Shown here in pieces: positions 17,359-27,095 of a DNA stretch of 40,090 nucleotides; positions within the stretch are counted from its first letter, which is position 1; every line of letters begins with the position of its first letter. The stretch is from Gemmatimonadota bacterium. Its GTDB lineage: Bacteria; Gemmatimonadota; Gemmatimonadetes; Gemmatimonadales; GWC2-71-9. The stretch lies in the NCBI GenBank assembly GCA_017889745.1, contig JAGGAG010000003.1:1-40090 (forward strand). The letters run 5' to 3'. The notes under the pieces were generated by a model. The model was not told where the DNA came from and made no database searches. It was given only the letters and a program-made list of their open reading frames with translations. The position numbers were made by a program, and so were the translations under genes.

Positions 17359-17580
17359 ATGCACGAGGAAGAACGGGACGACGAGGAGCAGGCCGACACG
17401 GAGCAGGAGCTGTCCTGTCCCTATTGCGGCGAGACCGTGGCGATCACCGTCGATCCAGCCGGCGGGGCGGAGCAGGAATACGTCGAGGACTGCCCGGTGT
17501 GCTGCCAGCCGTGGCAGGTGCACGTGGAGGTCGACGCCGACGGGCGGGTCCACGTATGGGCCGACGCCGCCGACGAATGA
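17359..17580 (+). CDS. CPXCG-motif cysteine-rich protein
   Basis: SCPYCGETVAITVDPAGGAEQEYVEDCPVCCQPWQVHVEVDADG. Confidence 0.85.
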   Translation: MHEEERDDEEQADTEQELSCPYCGETVAITVDPAGGAEQEYVEDCPVCCQPWQVHVEVDADGRVHVWADAADE

Positions 17581-17598
17581 CCGGGTGAGGTACCCGGT
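17580..17598. other. perfect hairpin between convergent genes (possible transcription end structure, no T-tract)
   Basis: ACCGGGT-GAGGT-ACCCGGT. Confidence 0.35.
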
Positions 17599-17613
17599 CC
17601 CTGGCCGGGGTCA

Positions 17614-18825
17614 CTACTCGTAGCGCAGGGCCGTGATCGGGTCGAGCGACGCCGCCTTCCGCGCGGGCCAGATCCCGAAGAAGAGCCCGACTCCGGCGCT
17701 GAAGGCGAACGCCACGGCAATGGATGCGGGCGAGATCAGCGTGTTCCAGTGCATGAGCTTCGAGAGGGCGATGGCGGCACTGACGCCCAGGATGATGCCG
17801 ATGGTGCCGCCGCTGATGCACAGCACGAGCGCCTCGATGAGGAACTGGAGCAGGATGTTGAGCTTGGTGGCGCCGAGCGCCTTGCGCACGCCGATCTCCC
17901 GGGTGCGCTCGGTGACCGACACGAGCATGATGTTCATGATGCCGATGCCGCCCACGATGAGGCTCACGGCCGCGATCGAAGCCAGCAGGGCGGTGAACAC
18001 CTGCGTCGCGGCCTGCTGTGTCGCCAGGAACTCGCGCTGGTTCCGCACCATGAAGTCATTTTCCGCGCCGGGACGGATCTTGTGCTCCCGACGCAGCACC
18101 CGTTCCATGTCCACCATGCCCTGCTCCAGCGGCACGTTCTTGTCCACCTCGACGGTGATCGTCCGCAGCCGGTCGCTGCCGAAGACCCGGAAGCGCGCCG
18201 TCTGCAGCGGGATGAGGACCTGCTCGTCGGGGTTCTGGAAACCCTGCGAGCCCTTTTCGCTGAGCACGCCGATGATCTCGAACGGGATGCCGCGCACCAG
18301 CAGCGTCTGGCCGATCATCGCGGCGGGATTGGCCCCCAGCATCTCCGGGACCTGGGAGCCGAGCACGGCGTAGCGCTCCCGGCTCTCGTCGTCTCCCTGC
18401 GTGAACATCCGGCCGTACGGCACCGCGTAGTTGCGCACGGCGGCGTAATTGGCGGTCGAGCCCACCACGTTGACGTTGATGTTCTGGTTGCCGTACTTCA
18501 CCTGAAGCGACCGGGAGATCTCCGGCACCACGTTGGTGATCAGCTTCGCGTCGCGCTTGAGCGCTTCGGCGTCGTCCACCGTCAGGCTCACCCGCTGGTC
18601 GCTCGCCACGCCCCGCACGTTCATCTGCCCGGCGTACACGTTGAGCAGGTTCGCGCCGAGCGAATTGATGCGCTCCTCCACCGCCTTCTGCGCGCCGCTG
18701 CCCAGCGCCACCATGGTGATGACCGCGCCGACGCCGATCACGATGCCGAGCATCGTGAGCGCCGCCCGGAGCTTGTTGGCCCGGATGGACTGGAACGCGA
18801 CCGCAACCGTTTCGCCGAGCTGCAT
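17614..18825 (-). CDS. ABC transporter permease, MacB/FtsX type
   Basis: AFQSIRANKLRAALTMLGIVIGVGAVITMVALGSGAQ...; VGGIGIMNIMLVSVTERTREIGVRKALGAT. Confidence 0.93.
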   Translation of the reverse strand: MQLGETVAVAFQSIRANKLRAALTMLGIVIGVGAVITMVALGSGAQKAVEERINSLGANLLNVYAGQMNVRGVASDQRVSLTVDDAEALKRDAKLITNVVPEISRSLQVKYGNQNINVNVVGSTANYAAVRNYAVPYGRMFTQGDDESRERYAVLGSQVPEMLGANPAAMIGQTLLVRGIPFEIIGVLSEKGSQGFQNPDEQVLIPLQTARFRVFGSDRLRTITVEVDKNVPLEQGMVDMERVLRREHKIRPGAENDFMVRNQREFLATQQAATQVFTALLASIAAVSLIVGGIGIMNIMLVSVTERTREIGVRKALGATKLNILLQFLIEALVLCISGGTIGIILGVSAAIALSKLMHWNTLISPASIAVAFAFSAGVGLFFGIWPARKAASLDPITALRYE

Positions 18826-18827
18826 GG

Positions 18828-20369
18828 CTACCGTCCTGCCGGCGCCGACGGCCGCGCGGTGGTGCCACTCGCCGACGGCGTGGTGGATTGCCGCATGCCC
18901 GGCATGCCGCCGCCCGTCATGGTCTGGATCCGGTTCTTGAACTCCTGCTGCGAGTTGATGAGGCTCGCGCTCGGCAGCACGAGCACCGAGTCACCGGCCG
19001 TGAGCCCCGAGATCACTTCGCTGTAGTCGAGATCGGTGAGCCCCGTGCGCACGTTCGCCGCCTTAGGGCCTTCCGACGTGGCCAGGAACACCACGTAGTT
19101 GCCGCCGAACTGGTAGTCGCTGCCCTGCGGCCGGGGGCGCCCACCGCCGGCCCCGCCGCCGTTGAGCGCCCGCATCTTCTGGAGCAGCGCGCGCTCCTCC
19201 GGCGTGGGCTGCTCGCCGTTCCTGAACTTGGCGAAGATGGCGCGCATCTGCGCCTCGGTGACGCCCTCCGGGAGCTTCACCACCCGGCCATCGGGCGTGG
19301 TCATCGTATTGCCCGCCGTCTTGCCGGCTGCCGCCGCGGGCGGCGCACCGCTCCCGGCACCCATCGAGACCTGGCGTGACGCCGCCGTGTCGCCCTGCGG
19401 CGGCGCCGGCTGGGCCCCGGCCAGCTGCGCGTTCACCTGCTCCATGGTGAGGCCCAGCACGCCGGCCGCCGATGCGACGTCCTTCTGGGTGCGCAGGGCG
19501 GAGTTCGGCACCGCGAGCACGCTGTCGCGCCGGCCCACATGGATCTCCACCTCGGAGTTCATGCCGGGGCGCAGCAGCCCCTCGCGGTTGTCGATGCGCA
19601 CGAGGACCGGGAACATGGTCACGTTCTGCTGCACCTCGGCCAGCGGCTCGATCTTGAGCACTTCGCCCTGGAACGGCCGGTTCGGATAGGCATCCACCGT
19701 CACCGTCGTAGCCTGCCCCGCCTTGACCTTGCCGATGTCCGTCTCGTCCACCAGCGTGCGCACCTGCACGAGGTTGAGGTCGGCCATCTTCATCAATACG
19801 GTGCCGCCGCCGGCGTTGAACGTGGCCGAGGCCACCACCTGCCCGCGCTCAACGCCCTTCTGGATGATGACGCCGGTGATCGGCGCCCGCACGTCGGTGT
19901 CCTCCAGCGCGATCTGGTTGTTCTCCACGTCAATCCGCGCCCGCACCACGGCGGCGCTGGCACTGGCGTAGTTGAGCTGGGCCGTCTCGTACTCCTGCTG
20001 CGTGATCGTCTGCGCATCGCGCAGCGTCTTCGACCGGTCCAGCTGGGTCCGGGCGTTGTCCAGCTGAGCCTGCGCCAGCGTGAGCTGGGCCTTGGACTGG
20101 TCGACCGCATTCTTCGCCTGGCGAGGATCGATGCGAATGATGAGCGTACCCCGCTTCACCAGCTGGCCCGTCTCGGCCAGGATCTGCAGCACCTCACCCG
20201 AGGCGCGGGTCTTCACCTCGACCGTCGTGTCCGGCTGGATCGCGCCCGAGGCCTGCGCCGAGACGACGATGTCGCGCTTCTCCACCGCCAGCGCCTGGTA
20301 AACCGGCTTCGGCACCGGCTTGGAACAGGCGGCTGCCAGGAGCACGACGGACAGGAAACGGATACGCAT
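18828..20369 (-). CDS. HlyD/MacA-type periplasmic adaptor with a long low-complexity/helical insert
   Basis: VVSAQASGAIQPDTTVEVKTRASGEV, coiled-coil hairpin, IQKGVERGQVVASATF; insert rich in A/G/P with GVTEAQMRAIFAKFRNGEQPTPEERALLQKMRAL. Confidence 0.92.
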   Translation of the reverse strand: MRIRFLSVVLLAAACSKPVPKPVYQALAVEKRDIVVSAQASGAIQPDTTVEVKTRASGEVLQILAETGQLVKRGTLIIRIDPRQAKNAVDQSKAQLTLAQAQLDNARTQLDRSKTLRDAQTITQQEYETAQLNYASASAAVVRARIDVENNQIALEDTDVRAPITGVIIQKGVERGQVVASATFNAGGGTVLMKMADLNLVQVRTLVDETDIGKVKAGQATTVTVDAYPNRPFQGEVLKIEPLAEVQQNVTMFPVLVRIDNREGLLRPGMNSEVEIHVGRRDSVLAVPNSALRTQKDVASAAGVLGLTMEQVNAQLAGAQPAPPQGDTAASRQVSMGAGSGAPPAAAAGKTAGNTMTTPDGRVVKLPEGVTEAQMRAIFAKFRNGEQPTPEERALLQKMRALNGGGAGGGRPRPQGSDYQFGGNYVVFLATSEGPKAANVRTGLTDLDYSEVISGLTAGDSVLVLPSASLINSQQEFKNRIQTMTGGGMPGMRQSTTPSASGTTARPSAPAGR

Positions 20370-21124
20370 CAGGTGGTCCTCTCGGTCAGAAAGTCACGCT
20401 CGACGCGCCCATCCTTCAGGTGGACCTGGCGCTTCGCGTGCACGGCGATGTCACGTTCGTGTGTCACCAGGACGACGGTCTGGCCCCCTGCGTGGAGCTC
20501 GTGGAACAGGGCCATGATCTCCTCGCTCGTCGTCGAGTCGAGGTTGCCGGTCGGCTCGTCGGCCAGCAGGATGCTCGGCTGGTTCACGAGAGCTCGCGCG
20601 ATGGCAACGCGCTGGCGCTGGCCGCCGGACAGCTCGTTCGGGCGGTGGTGCATGCGGTCGCCGAGCTGCACGCGGCGCAGCGCCTCGGACGCGAGTTCCT
20701 TGCGCTGCTTCGAGGGCTTGCCGGCATACACGAGCGGCAGCTCCACGTTGTGCAGCGCAGTAGCGCGCGGCAGCAGGTTGAACGTCTGGAACACGAAGCC
20801 GATCTCGCGGTTCCGGATGCGCGCCAGCTCGTCGTCGCCCAGCTCCGAGACCCGGAACCCGTTGAGCCAGTACTCGCCCGCCGACGGCGTGTCGAGGCAG
20901 CCGATCATGTTCATCAGCGTCGACTTGCCCGAGCCCGAGGGACCCATGATGGCCACATACTCGTTGCGGCGGATGTCGAGGTTCACCCCCCGGAGCGCGC
21001 GCACCGTCTCGGTGCCCATTTCGTACTCGCGCTCGAGGTTCCGAATGACGATCACGGCATCGGCCGGGGTATCCGCCGGCAACTGCGCCATCCGCTCGGC
21101 GGTGTCGAGCAGGTGCTTGCTCAT
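20369..21124 (-). CDS. ABC transporter ATP-binding protein, MacB/LolD type
   Basis: GPSGSGKST Walker [16 protein letters not shown] signature, [13 protein letters not shown] Walker B. Confidence 0.97.
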   Translation of the reverse strand: MSKHLLDTAERMAQLPADTPADAVIVIRNLEREYEMGTETVRALRGVNLDIRRNEYVAIMGPSGSGKSTLMNMIGCLDTPSAGEYWLNGFRVSELGDDELARIRNREIGFVFQTFNLLPRATALHNVELPLVYAGKPSKQRKELASEALRRVQLGDRMHHRPNELSGGQRQRVAIARALVNQPSILLADEPTGNLDSTTSEEIMALFHELHAGGQTVVLVTHERDIAVHAKRQVHLKDGRVERDFLTERTT

Positions 21125-22455
21125 AGCGGCCTCCCCACGATGGCTTCGATCTGGGCCAGCGCCTGCAGGTACCCGAACCGGGCGTTCACGACCTCCAGCT
21201 CGGCCTGGGTGAGACTCTCCTGCGACACGAGGAGGTCGACGATCGTCGCGACGCCCAGGCGATACCGCTCGGCCACCACCCGCAGGTCCTCCCGCGAAGC
21301 CTGCAGGCTCTGCTGCGAGATCTCGATCTGCAGCCGCGCCGCCTCCAGCTGTGCAAACTGGCCCAACATCAGCGACTGGACCTGGTGCTCGGCGTCGGCG
21401 GCGTTCGCCTCGGCCACCTGCAGGTTGCTGAGCTGCAGGTCGACGTTCCGCTCCCGCGTGAACCGGTTGAAGATCGCCCAGTTGAGGCTCAGGCTGGCCT
21501 GCCGCTGGTTCTGGAGGCCGAAGTTATTGGCGTTGTTCCCGTTGTAGGTCCAGCTGCCGCCCAGGGCCAGCTGCGGCCAGTAGGTGGACTTGGACGCCTT
21601 GTACTGCGCCCGGGCCTGTTCCAGGCTTGCGGCGCTGCTCTGCACCGAGGGCGACCGGCGCATTGCCTCGTCGAGGAGTACCGTCGTGTCGATGACGGCC
21701 ACCGGGTGATAGAAGGCCGAATCGTCCGCCGCGCGCACCCGTCCGTTGTACCCGATGAGGCGCGCGAGTGCCGCCTCGGCCGCGATCAGGTCTGCCTGCG
21801 CCTGTGACAGCGCCACGCGGGTATTGCCCACCGTGACCACGGACCGGAGTGAATCCGAGCGCGTCGCGGTGCCGGCATGCAAGCGTACCACCGCCGCCCT
21901 GAGCTGCTCGTCGGCGCGTTTGACGCTCTGCTCCCGCACCGACACGATCTCGCGCCCCGCCAGGGCCGTGAAGAACTGGATCGTCGTGTTGAAGCGTTGC
22001 TGGTAGCTGGCGTTCGCGAAGCTGGCCTCCGCCGCCGTGACGCCGGCCTTCGCGGCCTTGCTGTCGTTGCCGCGGCGGAACCCGGTGAACACATCCCAGC
22101 TCGTGCTGAGACCGAGGTTCACGGTCTGGGTCTCCGTGTTCGCCCCGATGAACTGGCCGGTGTTGGGGTCGACGCGCCCCGTACCCTCGGCATAGAAATA
22201 GCCGGCGCTCGAGTTCGCGTTCAGGTTCGGGAGCCAGTTGCCGACCGTCACCTTCTTCTGCGCTTCGGCATTCCGGATCGCCGCCTGGGCCTGCACCACC
22301 GAGGGCTGCACCCGGTTGGCGAGCGCGATCGCCTCCTCCAGGGTCACCTCGGGGACGGTGCCGGGCGTCACCAGCGTCGCATTGGGCTGCTGCGCATGCA
22401 GCAGCCCGGGCACCAGCGCCAGCAGCAGCCCGAGCCTGTTATGGGCCATTCGCAC
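21121..22455 (-). CDS. TolC-family outer-membrane efflux protein
   Basis: [24 protein letters not shown]..., repeated OEP helical pattern, [48 protein letters not shown]. Confidence 0.93.
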   Translation of the reverse strand: MRMAHNRLGLLLALVPGLLHAQQPNATLVTPGTVPEVTLEEAIALANRVQPSVVQAQAAIRNAEAQKKVTVGNWLPNLNANSSAGYFYAEGTGRVDPNTGQFIGANTETQTVNLGLSTSWDVFTGFRRGNDSKAAKAGVTAAEASFANASYQQRFNTTIQFFTALAGREIVSVREQSVKRADEQLRAAVVRLHAGTATRSDSLRSVVTVGNTRVALSQAQADLIAAEAALARLIGYNGRVRAADDSAFYHPVAVIDTTVLLDEAMRRSPSVQSSAASLEQARAQYKASKSTYWPQLALGGSWTYNGNNANNFGLQNQRQASLSLNWAIFNRFTRERNVDLQLSNLQVAEANAADAEHQVQSLMLGQFAQLEAARLQIEISQQSLQASREDLRVVAERYRLGVATIVDLLVSQESLTQAELEVVNARFGYLQALAQIEAIVGRPL

Positions 22456-22825
22456 GTCCTGCCTTCCGTTCCCGCTCGTGCTTCTGCCGCATCTCGTCGT
22501 ATTCCTTCTGCTGCCGTGGGTCGAGGAAGCGCGCGATCTCCGAGCGCATCGCGGTCCGCACCGTGTCGAGCCGGGGCCGGATCTCGCTCATGAGCGAGTC
22601 CATCGCCGGGGTGTAGCGGTCGAGGACCGCCTTTACACTGTCCTGCTGCACGGGCGTCAGGGCGAGGTTGCGCGTGAGGTGATCGAGGTACCACGCCGAG
22701 CGCCCTTTTCCGGGCGGCGACGCGGGGGGGTGCGTGGCGTACGCCATCAGCGCCGCCCCCGCCGCGGCGCCGAGCACGAACGTGGCGAGCAGCAGGGCGG
22801 CCGCGCGCCGGGTCGATGAGATCAT
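22439..22825 (-). CDS. membrane-anchored periplasmic LTxxQ-like (Spy/CpxP-like) protein
   Basis: MISSTRRAAALLLATFVLGAAAGAALM TM; LTRNLALTPVQQDSVKAVLDRYTPAMDSLMSEIRPRLDTVRTAMRSEIARFLDPRQQKEYDEM. Confidence 0.65.
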   Translation of the reverse strand: MISSTRRAAALLLATFVLGAAAGAALMAYATHPPASPPGKGRSAWYLDHLTRNLALTPVQQDSVKAVLDRYTPAMDSLMSEIRPRLDTVRTAMRSEIARFLDPRQQKEYDEMRQKHERERKAGRANGP

Positions 22826-23157
22826 CGGGCCTCCAGCAGGCCGGCAAGCAGGATCTCCTGCGCCGGAACCGAATCGGACACGAGCAACTCGGCCACCGTG
22901 GCGGTGCCTGCGGCACCAGCCTTCGCTTCCTGGTACCACAAGGCCGCGACACCCAGCAGCACGATCGCGGCGGCCGCCGCGATATTCGGGCGCAACCAGC
23001 CGGCGAGCACGTCGAACGTGCGCTCCTGGCGAGTGAGCGCCACCGACGCGCGCACGCGCGCCAGGAAGCCTGCCTGGTCGGCGCCGGTCAGCGTCTCCCG
23101 CAGCAGGGCACCCAGCGCGGGGTCGCGCTCAGGGTCGAATGGGTTGATTCCGCTCAT
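22822..23157 (-). CDS. putative anti-sigma factor-like membrane protein
   Basis: Overlaps sigma gene stop by 4 nt; single TM IAAAAAIVLLGVAALWY; soluble N-terminus; no zinc-finger seen. Confidence 0.5.
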   Translation of the reverse strand: MSGINPFDPERDPALGALLRETLTGADQAGFLARVRASVALTRQERTFDVLAGWLRPNIAAAAAIVLLGVAALWYQEAKAGAAGTATVAELLVSDSVPAQEILLAGLLEAR

Positions 23158-23711
23158 CGCATCTCCTCCCGCACCGTCCCCAGTTGGTCCCTGAGGGCAC
23201 GTCGTGCATGAAACAACTCGGAGCGCACCGTACCCTCCGGGGCTCCCATCAGGTCCGCTATCTCGGCGTGCGAGAACCCTTCCGCGTCGAACAGCGTAAC
23301 CACCAGCCTCTGTCGCTCCGGCAAGGTCGCGAGCGCCCTGCGCAGGCGGTCGCGGAGCAGGGCCCGCTCGGTGTCCTGCTCCGGACTTGCCCCGGTGGCC
23401 GGTGCGTCGGGACTCACCATCTCGGTTTGCCGCACCGAGCGCCGGCGGGCCAGGTCGCGGGCCGCATTGACCACGATGCGCATGAGCCAGGGGCGGAACG
23501 GCCGCGCGGGGTCGAAGCGCTCCAGCGATCGCCAGGCCGCGACGAGCCCGTCCTGGGCCGCATCGTCGGCATCGTGCTCGTCGTGGAGAATCGAGAGGGC
23601 CACCCGCCGGGCGGTGTCTCCGTGGTGTTCGACCAGGAGGCCATACGCTGCCTGGTCGCCTGCCGCGGCCGCCTGGGCCAGTTCGCCGTCGTCTGCGTCC
23701 CTATTACGCAC
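23154..23711 (-). CDS. ECF-family RNA polymerase sigma factor
   Basis: GTG start 23711: VRNRDADDGELAQAAAAGDQAAYGLLVEHH...DDAAQDGLVAAWRSLERFDPARPFRPWLMRIVVNAARD...LPERQRLVVTLFDAEGFSHAEIADLMGAPEGTVRSELFHARRALR. Confidence 0.93.
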   Translation of the reverse strand: MRNRDADDGELAQAAAAGDQAAYGLLVEHHGDTARRVALSILHDEHDADDAAQDGLVAAWRSLERFDPARPFRPWLMRIVVNAARDLARRRSVRQTEMVSPDAPATGASPEQDTERALLRDRLRRALATLPERQRLVVTLFDAEGFSHAEIADLMGAPEGTVRSELFHARRALRDQLGTVREEMR

Positions 23712-23731
23712 CAGCCTCCTCAAACGTTGAG

Positions 23732-23761
23732 CGGGGCCCCGGCTCAGTACCGGAGGCCCCG
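23732..23761. other. GC-rich hairpin between HD-domain gene and ECF sigma gene
   Basis: CGGGGCC-CCGG-ctcagta-CCGG-a-GGCCCCG; no T-tract. Confidence 0.4.
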
Positions 23762-23782
23762 CCGTTCCCGGTGTTGCGCACC

Positions 23783-24364
23783 TCAGGGGGTGCCGAGGCC
23801 CAGCAACCGTTCGTGTGGCCTCAGGGCGGCGATGAGGATGGTGACGAGTTCCTCGAGCGGCACCCCCAGCTCGTCGGCGCCCAGCATGACGTCCTCCCGG
23901 CTCACGCCACGGGCAAACGCCTTGTCCTTGAGCTTCTTCCGGACGCTCGACACCTCGAGGTCGGCCAGGCTCTTCGAAGGCCGCACCAGGGCGCAGGCCA
24001 CCAGGAACCCGGCAAGTTCGTCCACCGCAAAGAGCCCGCGCGCCATCAGGCTGTCCCGCGGCACGCCGGTGTAGCTGGCGTGGCCCAGGATGGCGCGCTG
24101 CATCGGCTCGGGGAGGCCGCGCTCCGCCAGGATGCGGACTCCCTCGGCAGGGTGCTCCTCGGTGGCGGAGTGCTGCGCGTTGGGGAAACGCTCGTAGTCG
24201 AAGTCGTGCAGCAGCCCGATGAGGCCCCAGTCGTCGGGATTCTCGCCATACCGCCCGGCGAGGGCCCGCATCGACAGTTCCACCGCGTACATGTGCCGGC
24301 GGAGCGGCTCGGACTGGGTGTACTCGTGAACGAGGGCGAGAGCCTGGTCGCGGGTGATCGTCAT
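23783..24364 (-). CDS. HD-domain hydrolase
   Basis: RRHMYAVELSMRALA...WGLIGLLHDFDYERFPNAQHS..GHASYTGVPRDSLMARGLFAVDELAG; start ATG 24364. Confidence 0.88.
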   Translation of the reverse strand: MTITRDQALALVHEYTQSEPLRRHMYAVELSMRALAGRYGENPDDWGLIGLLHDFDYERFPNAQHSATEEHPAEGVRILAERGLPEPMQRAILGHASYTGVPRDSLMARGLFAVDELAGFLVACALVRPSKSLADLEVSSVRKKLKDKAFARGVSREDVMLGADELGVPLEELVTILIAALRPHERLLGLGTP

Positions 24365-24407
24365 GGGTGGGGAAGTTACTGCGCCGGCGAGGGGGGGTAA
24401 GGCGCAA

Positions 24408-24436
24408 GGGGTGAAGGGCATCGCGCCCCTCACCCC
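24408..24436. other. hairpin between SGNH-hydrolase gene and HD gene
   Basis: GGGGTGA-a-GGGC-atcgc-GCCC-c-TCACCCC, one internal mismatch, no T-tract. Confidence 0.35.
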
Positions 24437-24471
24437 CCGCCTCAGTCCTCGAGGGTCCCGGCTTGCGCCAT

Positions 24472-25704
24472 TTATGGCACCGCGGGGATCTCGGTGGCGA
24501 AGAACCGGTTCACCACTGCGATCATCGAGTCTGCTACCACCCGGTGGGTTGCGGAGCTCGGGTGGAACCCGTCGAGGGAGAACCAATTGCCGAAGTTGAT
24601 CGAGCCGCCGGTCGGCACCGCGGCGAGGCTGGGGAACGCCGGAATGCCGCCGTCCTGCACCTGCAGCTGGGCCAAGATCTGGCTAACGTCCACCACTGCC
24701 CAGCCGTGCAGAGCTGCCTGGTCACGAATCAACTGGTTCATCTGGTCGGTGGTGTTCCGCACGTAGGCATACTCGGCGGGAGTGACCACCTGCAGGGTGT
24801 TGCTGCAATCCAGCGCGAACGGCGTGAAGGGTGGTGACGAAGCTCGCAGCAAGCCCGCCACGCCGATGGTCCAGGGCACGAGCACCGAGTCGCCCTTCGA
24901 CCCCGGGATGGCGGCGTTGGGCGCGCAGTTGTTGTCTACCGTGACGGTGGGCGGGAACTGGGCTGGAAACCCGCAAGCACCGGTCTTGAGGCACCAGTAG
25001 GTGCTGCCCCGCGACGTGTACGGGATCAGTGTCACGTCGGGAATGGTGAAGGCCACCACCTGCGTGTTCAGCGTAGCCACGCTGTCGGCGAACTTGGTGT
25101 AGTTGTCCGCGAACACCGGGTACGGCGTGACCGAATCGGGGTCGCCGGGGTCGGGGGCGGACGTCACGGCACCGAGCACGTCGTTCGACCCGATCTCGAT
25201 GCTGAGGAGCGTCGGCTGCGCCGCTTTCACGGCGTTCCAGGGCGTCTGGCCACCGAGGAAGAAGATCTGCAACCGCTCGTAGGTGCTGGTCGGAGACCCG
25301 ATATTGGTGAAGAGGTCGGGCGTCGAGAGGCCCGGCGCCGCGAGGTTGCCGAGGTGGTACGGGATCGGCGTCTGGCGGAGGGTGCACCCGGAGGCGGTGG
25401 CACCGCCGACCCTGGCCTGTGTCACGTTGTTCGTAAACGGCGCCGGGCACCCCGGCAGGTTCAGGCTCGGGCGGGAGAAGCTCGCGCCCGCCTGCTCGGC
25501 CACGAGCACCGGGAACGCGCGCCGCTGAGTGCTGTCGTTGATGCCGGCCGACTGCAGACCGGCAGAGATGCTGGTGCCAATCGCGACGAACCGGGTGAAC
25601 AACCTGTTGTTGTTCGAGAGGTCGGGCGGGTCGAGGGTCTCATTGGTGTAGCAGCCTGCCACGACGGGCAGGGCGAGTGCAATGAGCCGGAAGCGACGGA
25701 ACAT
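24472..25704 (-). CDS. SGNH/GDSL-type hydrolase, putative lipoprotein
   Basis: Signal with LIALALPVVAGCY lipobox; RFVAIGTSISAGLQSAG block I, IEIGSNDVLGA block III, FSLDGFHPSSATHRVVAD block V. Confidence 0.85.
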   Translation of the reverse strand: MFRRFRLIALALPVVAGCYTNETLDPPDLSNNNRLFTRFVAIGTSISAGLQSAGINDSTQRRAFPVLVAEQAGASFSRPSLNLPGCPAPFTNNVTQARVGGATASGCTLRQTPIPYHLGNLAAPGLSTPDLFTNIGSPTSTYERLQIFFLGGQTPWNAVKAAQPTLLSIEIGSNDVLGAVTSAPDPGDPDSVTPYPVFADNYTKFADSVATLNTQVVAFTIPDVTLIPYTSRGSTYWCLKTGACGFPAQFPPTVTVDNNCAPNAAIPGSKGDSVLVPWTIGVAGLLRASSPPFTPFALDCSNTLQVVTPAEYAYVRNTTDQMNQLIRDQAALHGWAVVDVSQILAQLQVQDGGIPAFPSLAAVPTGGSINFGNWFSLDGFHPSSATHRVVADSMIAVVNRFFATEIPAVP

Positions 25705-25721
25705 GAGCTCGGTTCTCCCGG

Positions 25722-27095
25722 TCAGAAGGTGGCGGTCAGCGTGACGCTGACCAGGTTGGCACCGGCATTGAAATACAGGCCATTGGTGATGGGGCCGCCG
25801 GGTTCGAGGGCGACCGTGCGTCCCCGGCGGTTATAGGCATCGACGAGCATGTAGGCGGCATCGATGTAGAACGTCTTCGAGATCCGGGTGCCAAAGCCGA
25901 CCGAGTAGTCGTTCCGGCTGGCCTCGGGGAGGTTTGGTATGACCGACTGATCGGGCGCAGCCGCCTCGTGGAAGATGAACCCGCCCCGGAACACCGTTCC
26001 GTGTTCCTTGTTGAGCAGGAGTTCGGCGCCGAAGCGCCAGGTCCAGACGCTGTTGTCGTTGAGCACCAGCGACTGATTTGGCAGGATCTCGAAGTCGAGC
26101 GGGATCTCGTCGAGCACCTCCCACCAGGTGTACTGCGCATCGAACATCACGGTCAGGGCCTTCACGGGGGTCACCGCGACGCCCATGACCAGCTGGTTGG
26201 GCAACCGGATCGAGGTGGACACGCCCTGGGTGACCAGCGATCCGCCGGTCTCGAACTGCGGGGCCAGCAGCGCGTCGACCGGGGTACCGGCCGGAAACCC
26301 GAGCGGGTTGCCGGCCGTGAGCACCAGGCCCGTCGGGTCCTGGGTGAACTGTGCCTCACCGCCATCCGCAGTGACCTTCTGCCGACCGAGGTAACGCACA
26401 CCCAGCGACACCTGCTTCGTGAGGTCGAAGGTGGCGCCGAGGTTGTAGCCCACGCCCCACGCGCTGCCGGTGATGTTTGCATCGGCGAAGTCGGTGCCGT
26501 AAGGAATGCCGAGCATCCCGAACGTGACTCCCGGCGCGGCAAACTGCTGCGAGAGGTCGAGCTTGCGCTCGAGGTCAACGCTCAGGTGGGTGATGTCGAG
26601 ACCGGCGCCGATCTTGAACTTGCCGAACTGCGCCGCTGCTGTGGGCTGCAGGTAGATCGCCTTCAGTGACGTCTTGTAGCCGAGGAATCGGCCCTCGAAC
26701 GTCTCTTTGTCCCACTCCGTCGTGAGGCCGTAGGGGACATAGACGCCGAACCCCAGTGCGTAGCGCTTGGCGACCGGGGCCACGAAGTACAGGTTGGGGA
26801 CCGGGTACGCCTTGCTCAGGAAGTCGGCCTGAATCTGGGTGTTGTCGTTGGACCAGGTCGTAAATGGCATGATGACCGTGCCACCGAGGGAGCCGCTTGT
26901 TGGCAGGCCCGCAATTCCCGCGGGGTTGAAGTACATGCCAGAGGCATCGGCACACGGCCTCGCCGCCGCCGTGCCGCCGCGCCCCATGGTGCAGGCCCCC
27001 TGCTCGTAGACACCGTACCCCTGGGCGTGAGACACCGCGGGTCGCGCCAGCAGCAGTGCAGCCGCCAGGGCGAAGCACACTTCGGAACGCCGCAT
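25722..27095 (-). CDS. OmpP1/FadL-family outer-membrane transporter
   Basis: GYGVYEQGACTMGRGGTAAARPCADASGMYFNPAGIAGLP...; C-terminal beta-barrel ending SVTLTATF; start ATG 27095. Confidence 0.9.
   Translation of the reverse strand: MRRSEVCFALAAALLLARPAVSHAQGYGVYEQGACTMGRGGTAAARPCADASGMYFNPAGIAGLPTSGSLGGTVIMPFTTWSNDNTQIQADFLSKAYPVPNLYFVAPVAKRYALGFGVYVPYGLTTEWDKETFEGRFLGYKTSLKAIYLQPTAAAQFGKFKIGAGLDITHLSVDLERKLDLSQQFAAPGVTFGMLGIPYGTDFADANITGSAWGVGYNLGATFDLTKQVSLGVRYLGRQKVTADGGEAQFTQDPTGLVLTAGNPLGFPAGTPVDALLAPQFETGGSLVTQGVSTSIRLPNQLVMGVAVTPVKALTVMFDAQYTWWEVLDEIPLDFEILPNQSLVLNDNSVWTWRFGAELLLNKEHGTVFRGGFIFHEAAAPDQSVIPNLPEASRNDYSVGFGTRISKTFYIDAAYMLVDAYNRRGRTVALEPGGPITNGLYFNAGANLVSVTLTATF

Noticed and set aside
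22985-24407. 417-aa extended version of the ECF sigma ORF starting at 24407
   Set aside because: The upstream part overlaps the HD-domain gene out of frame; the GTG at 23711 gives a normal sigma N-terminus.
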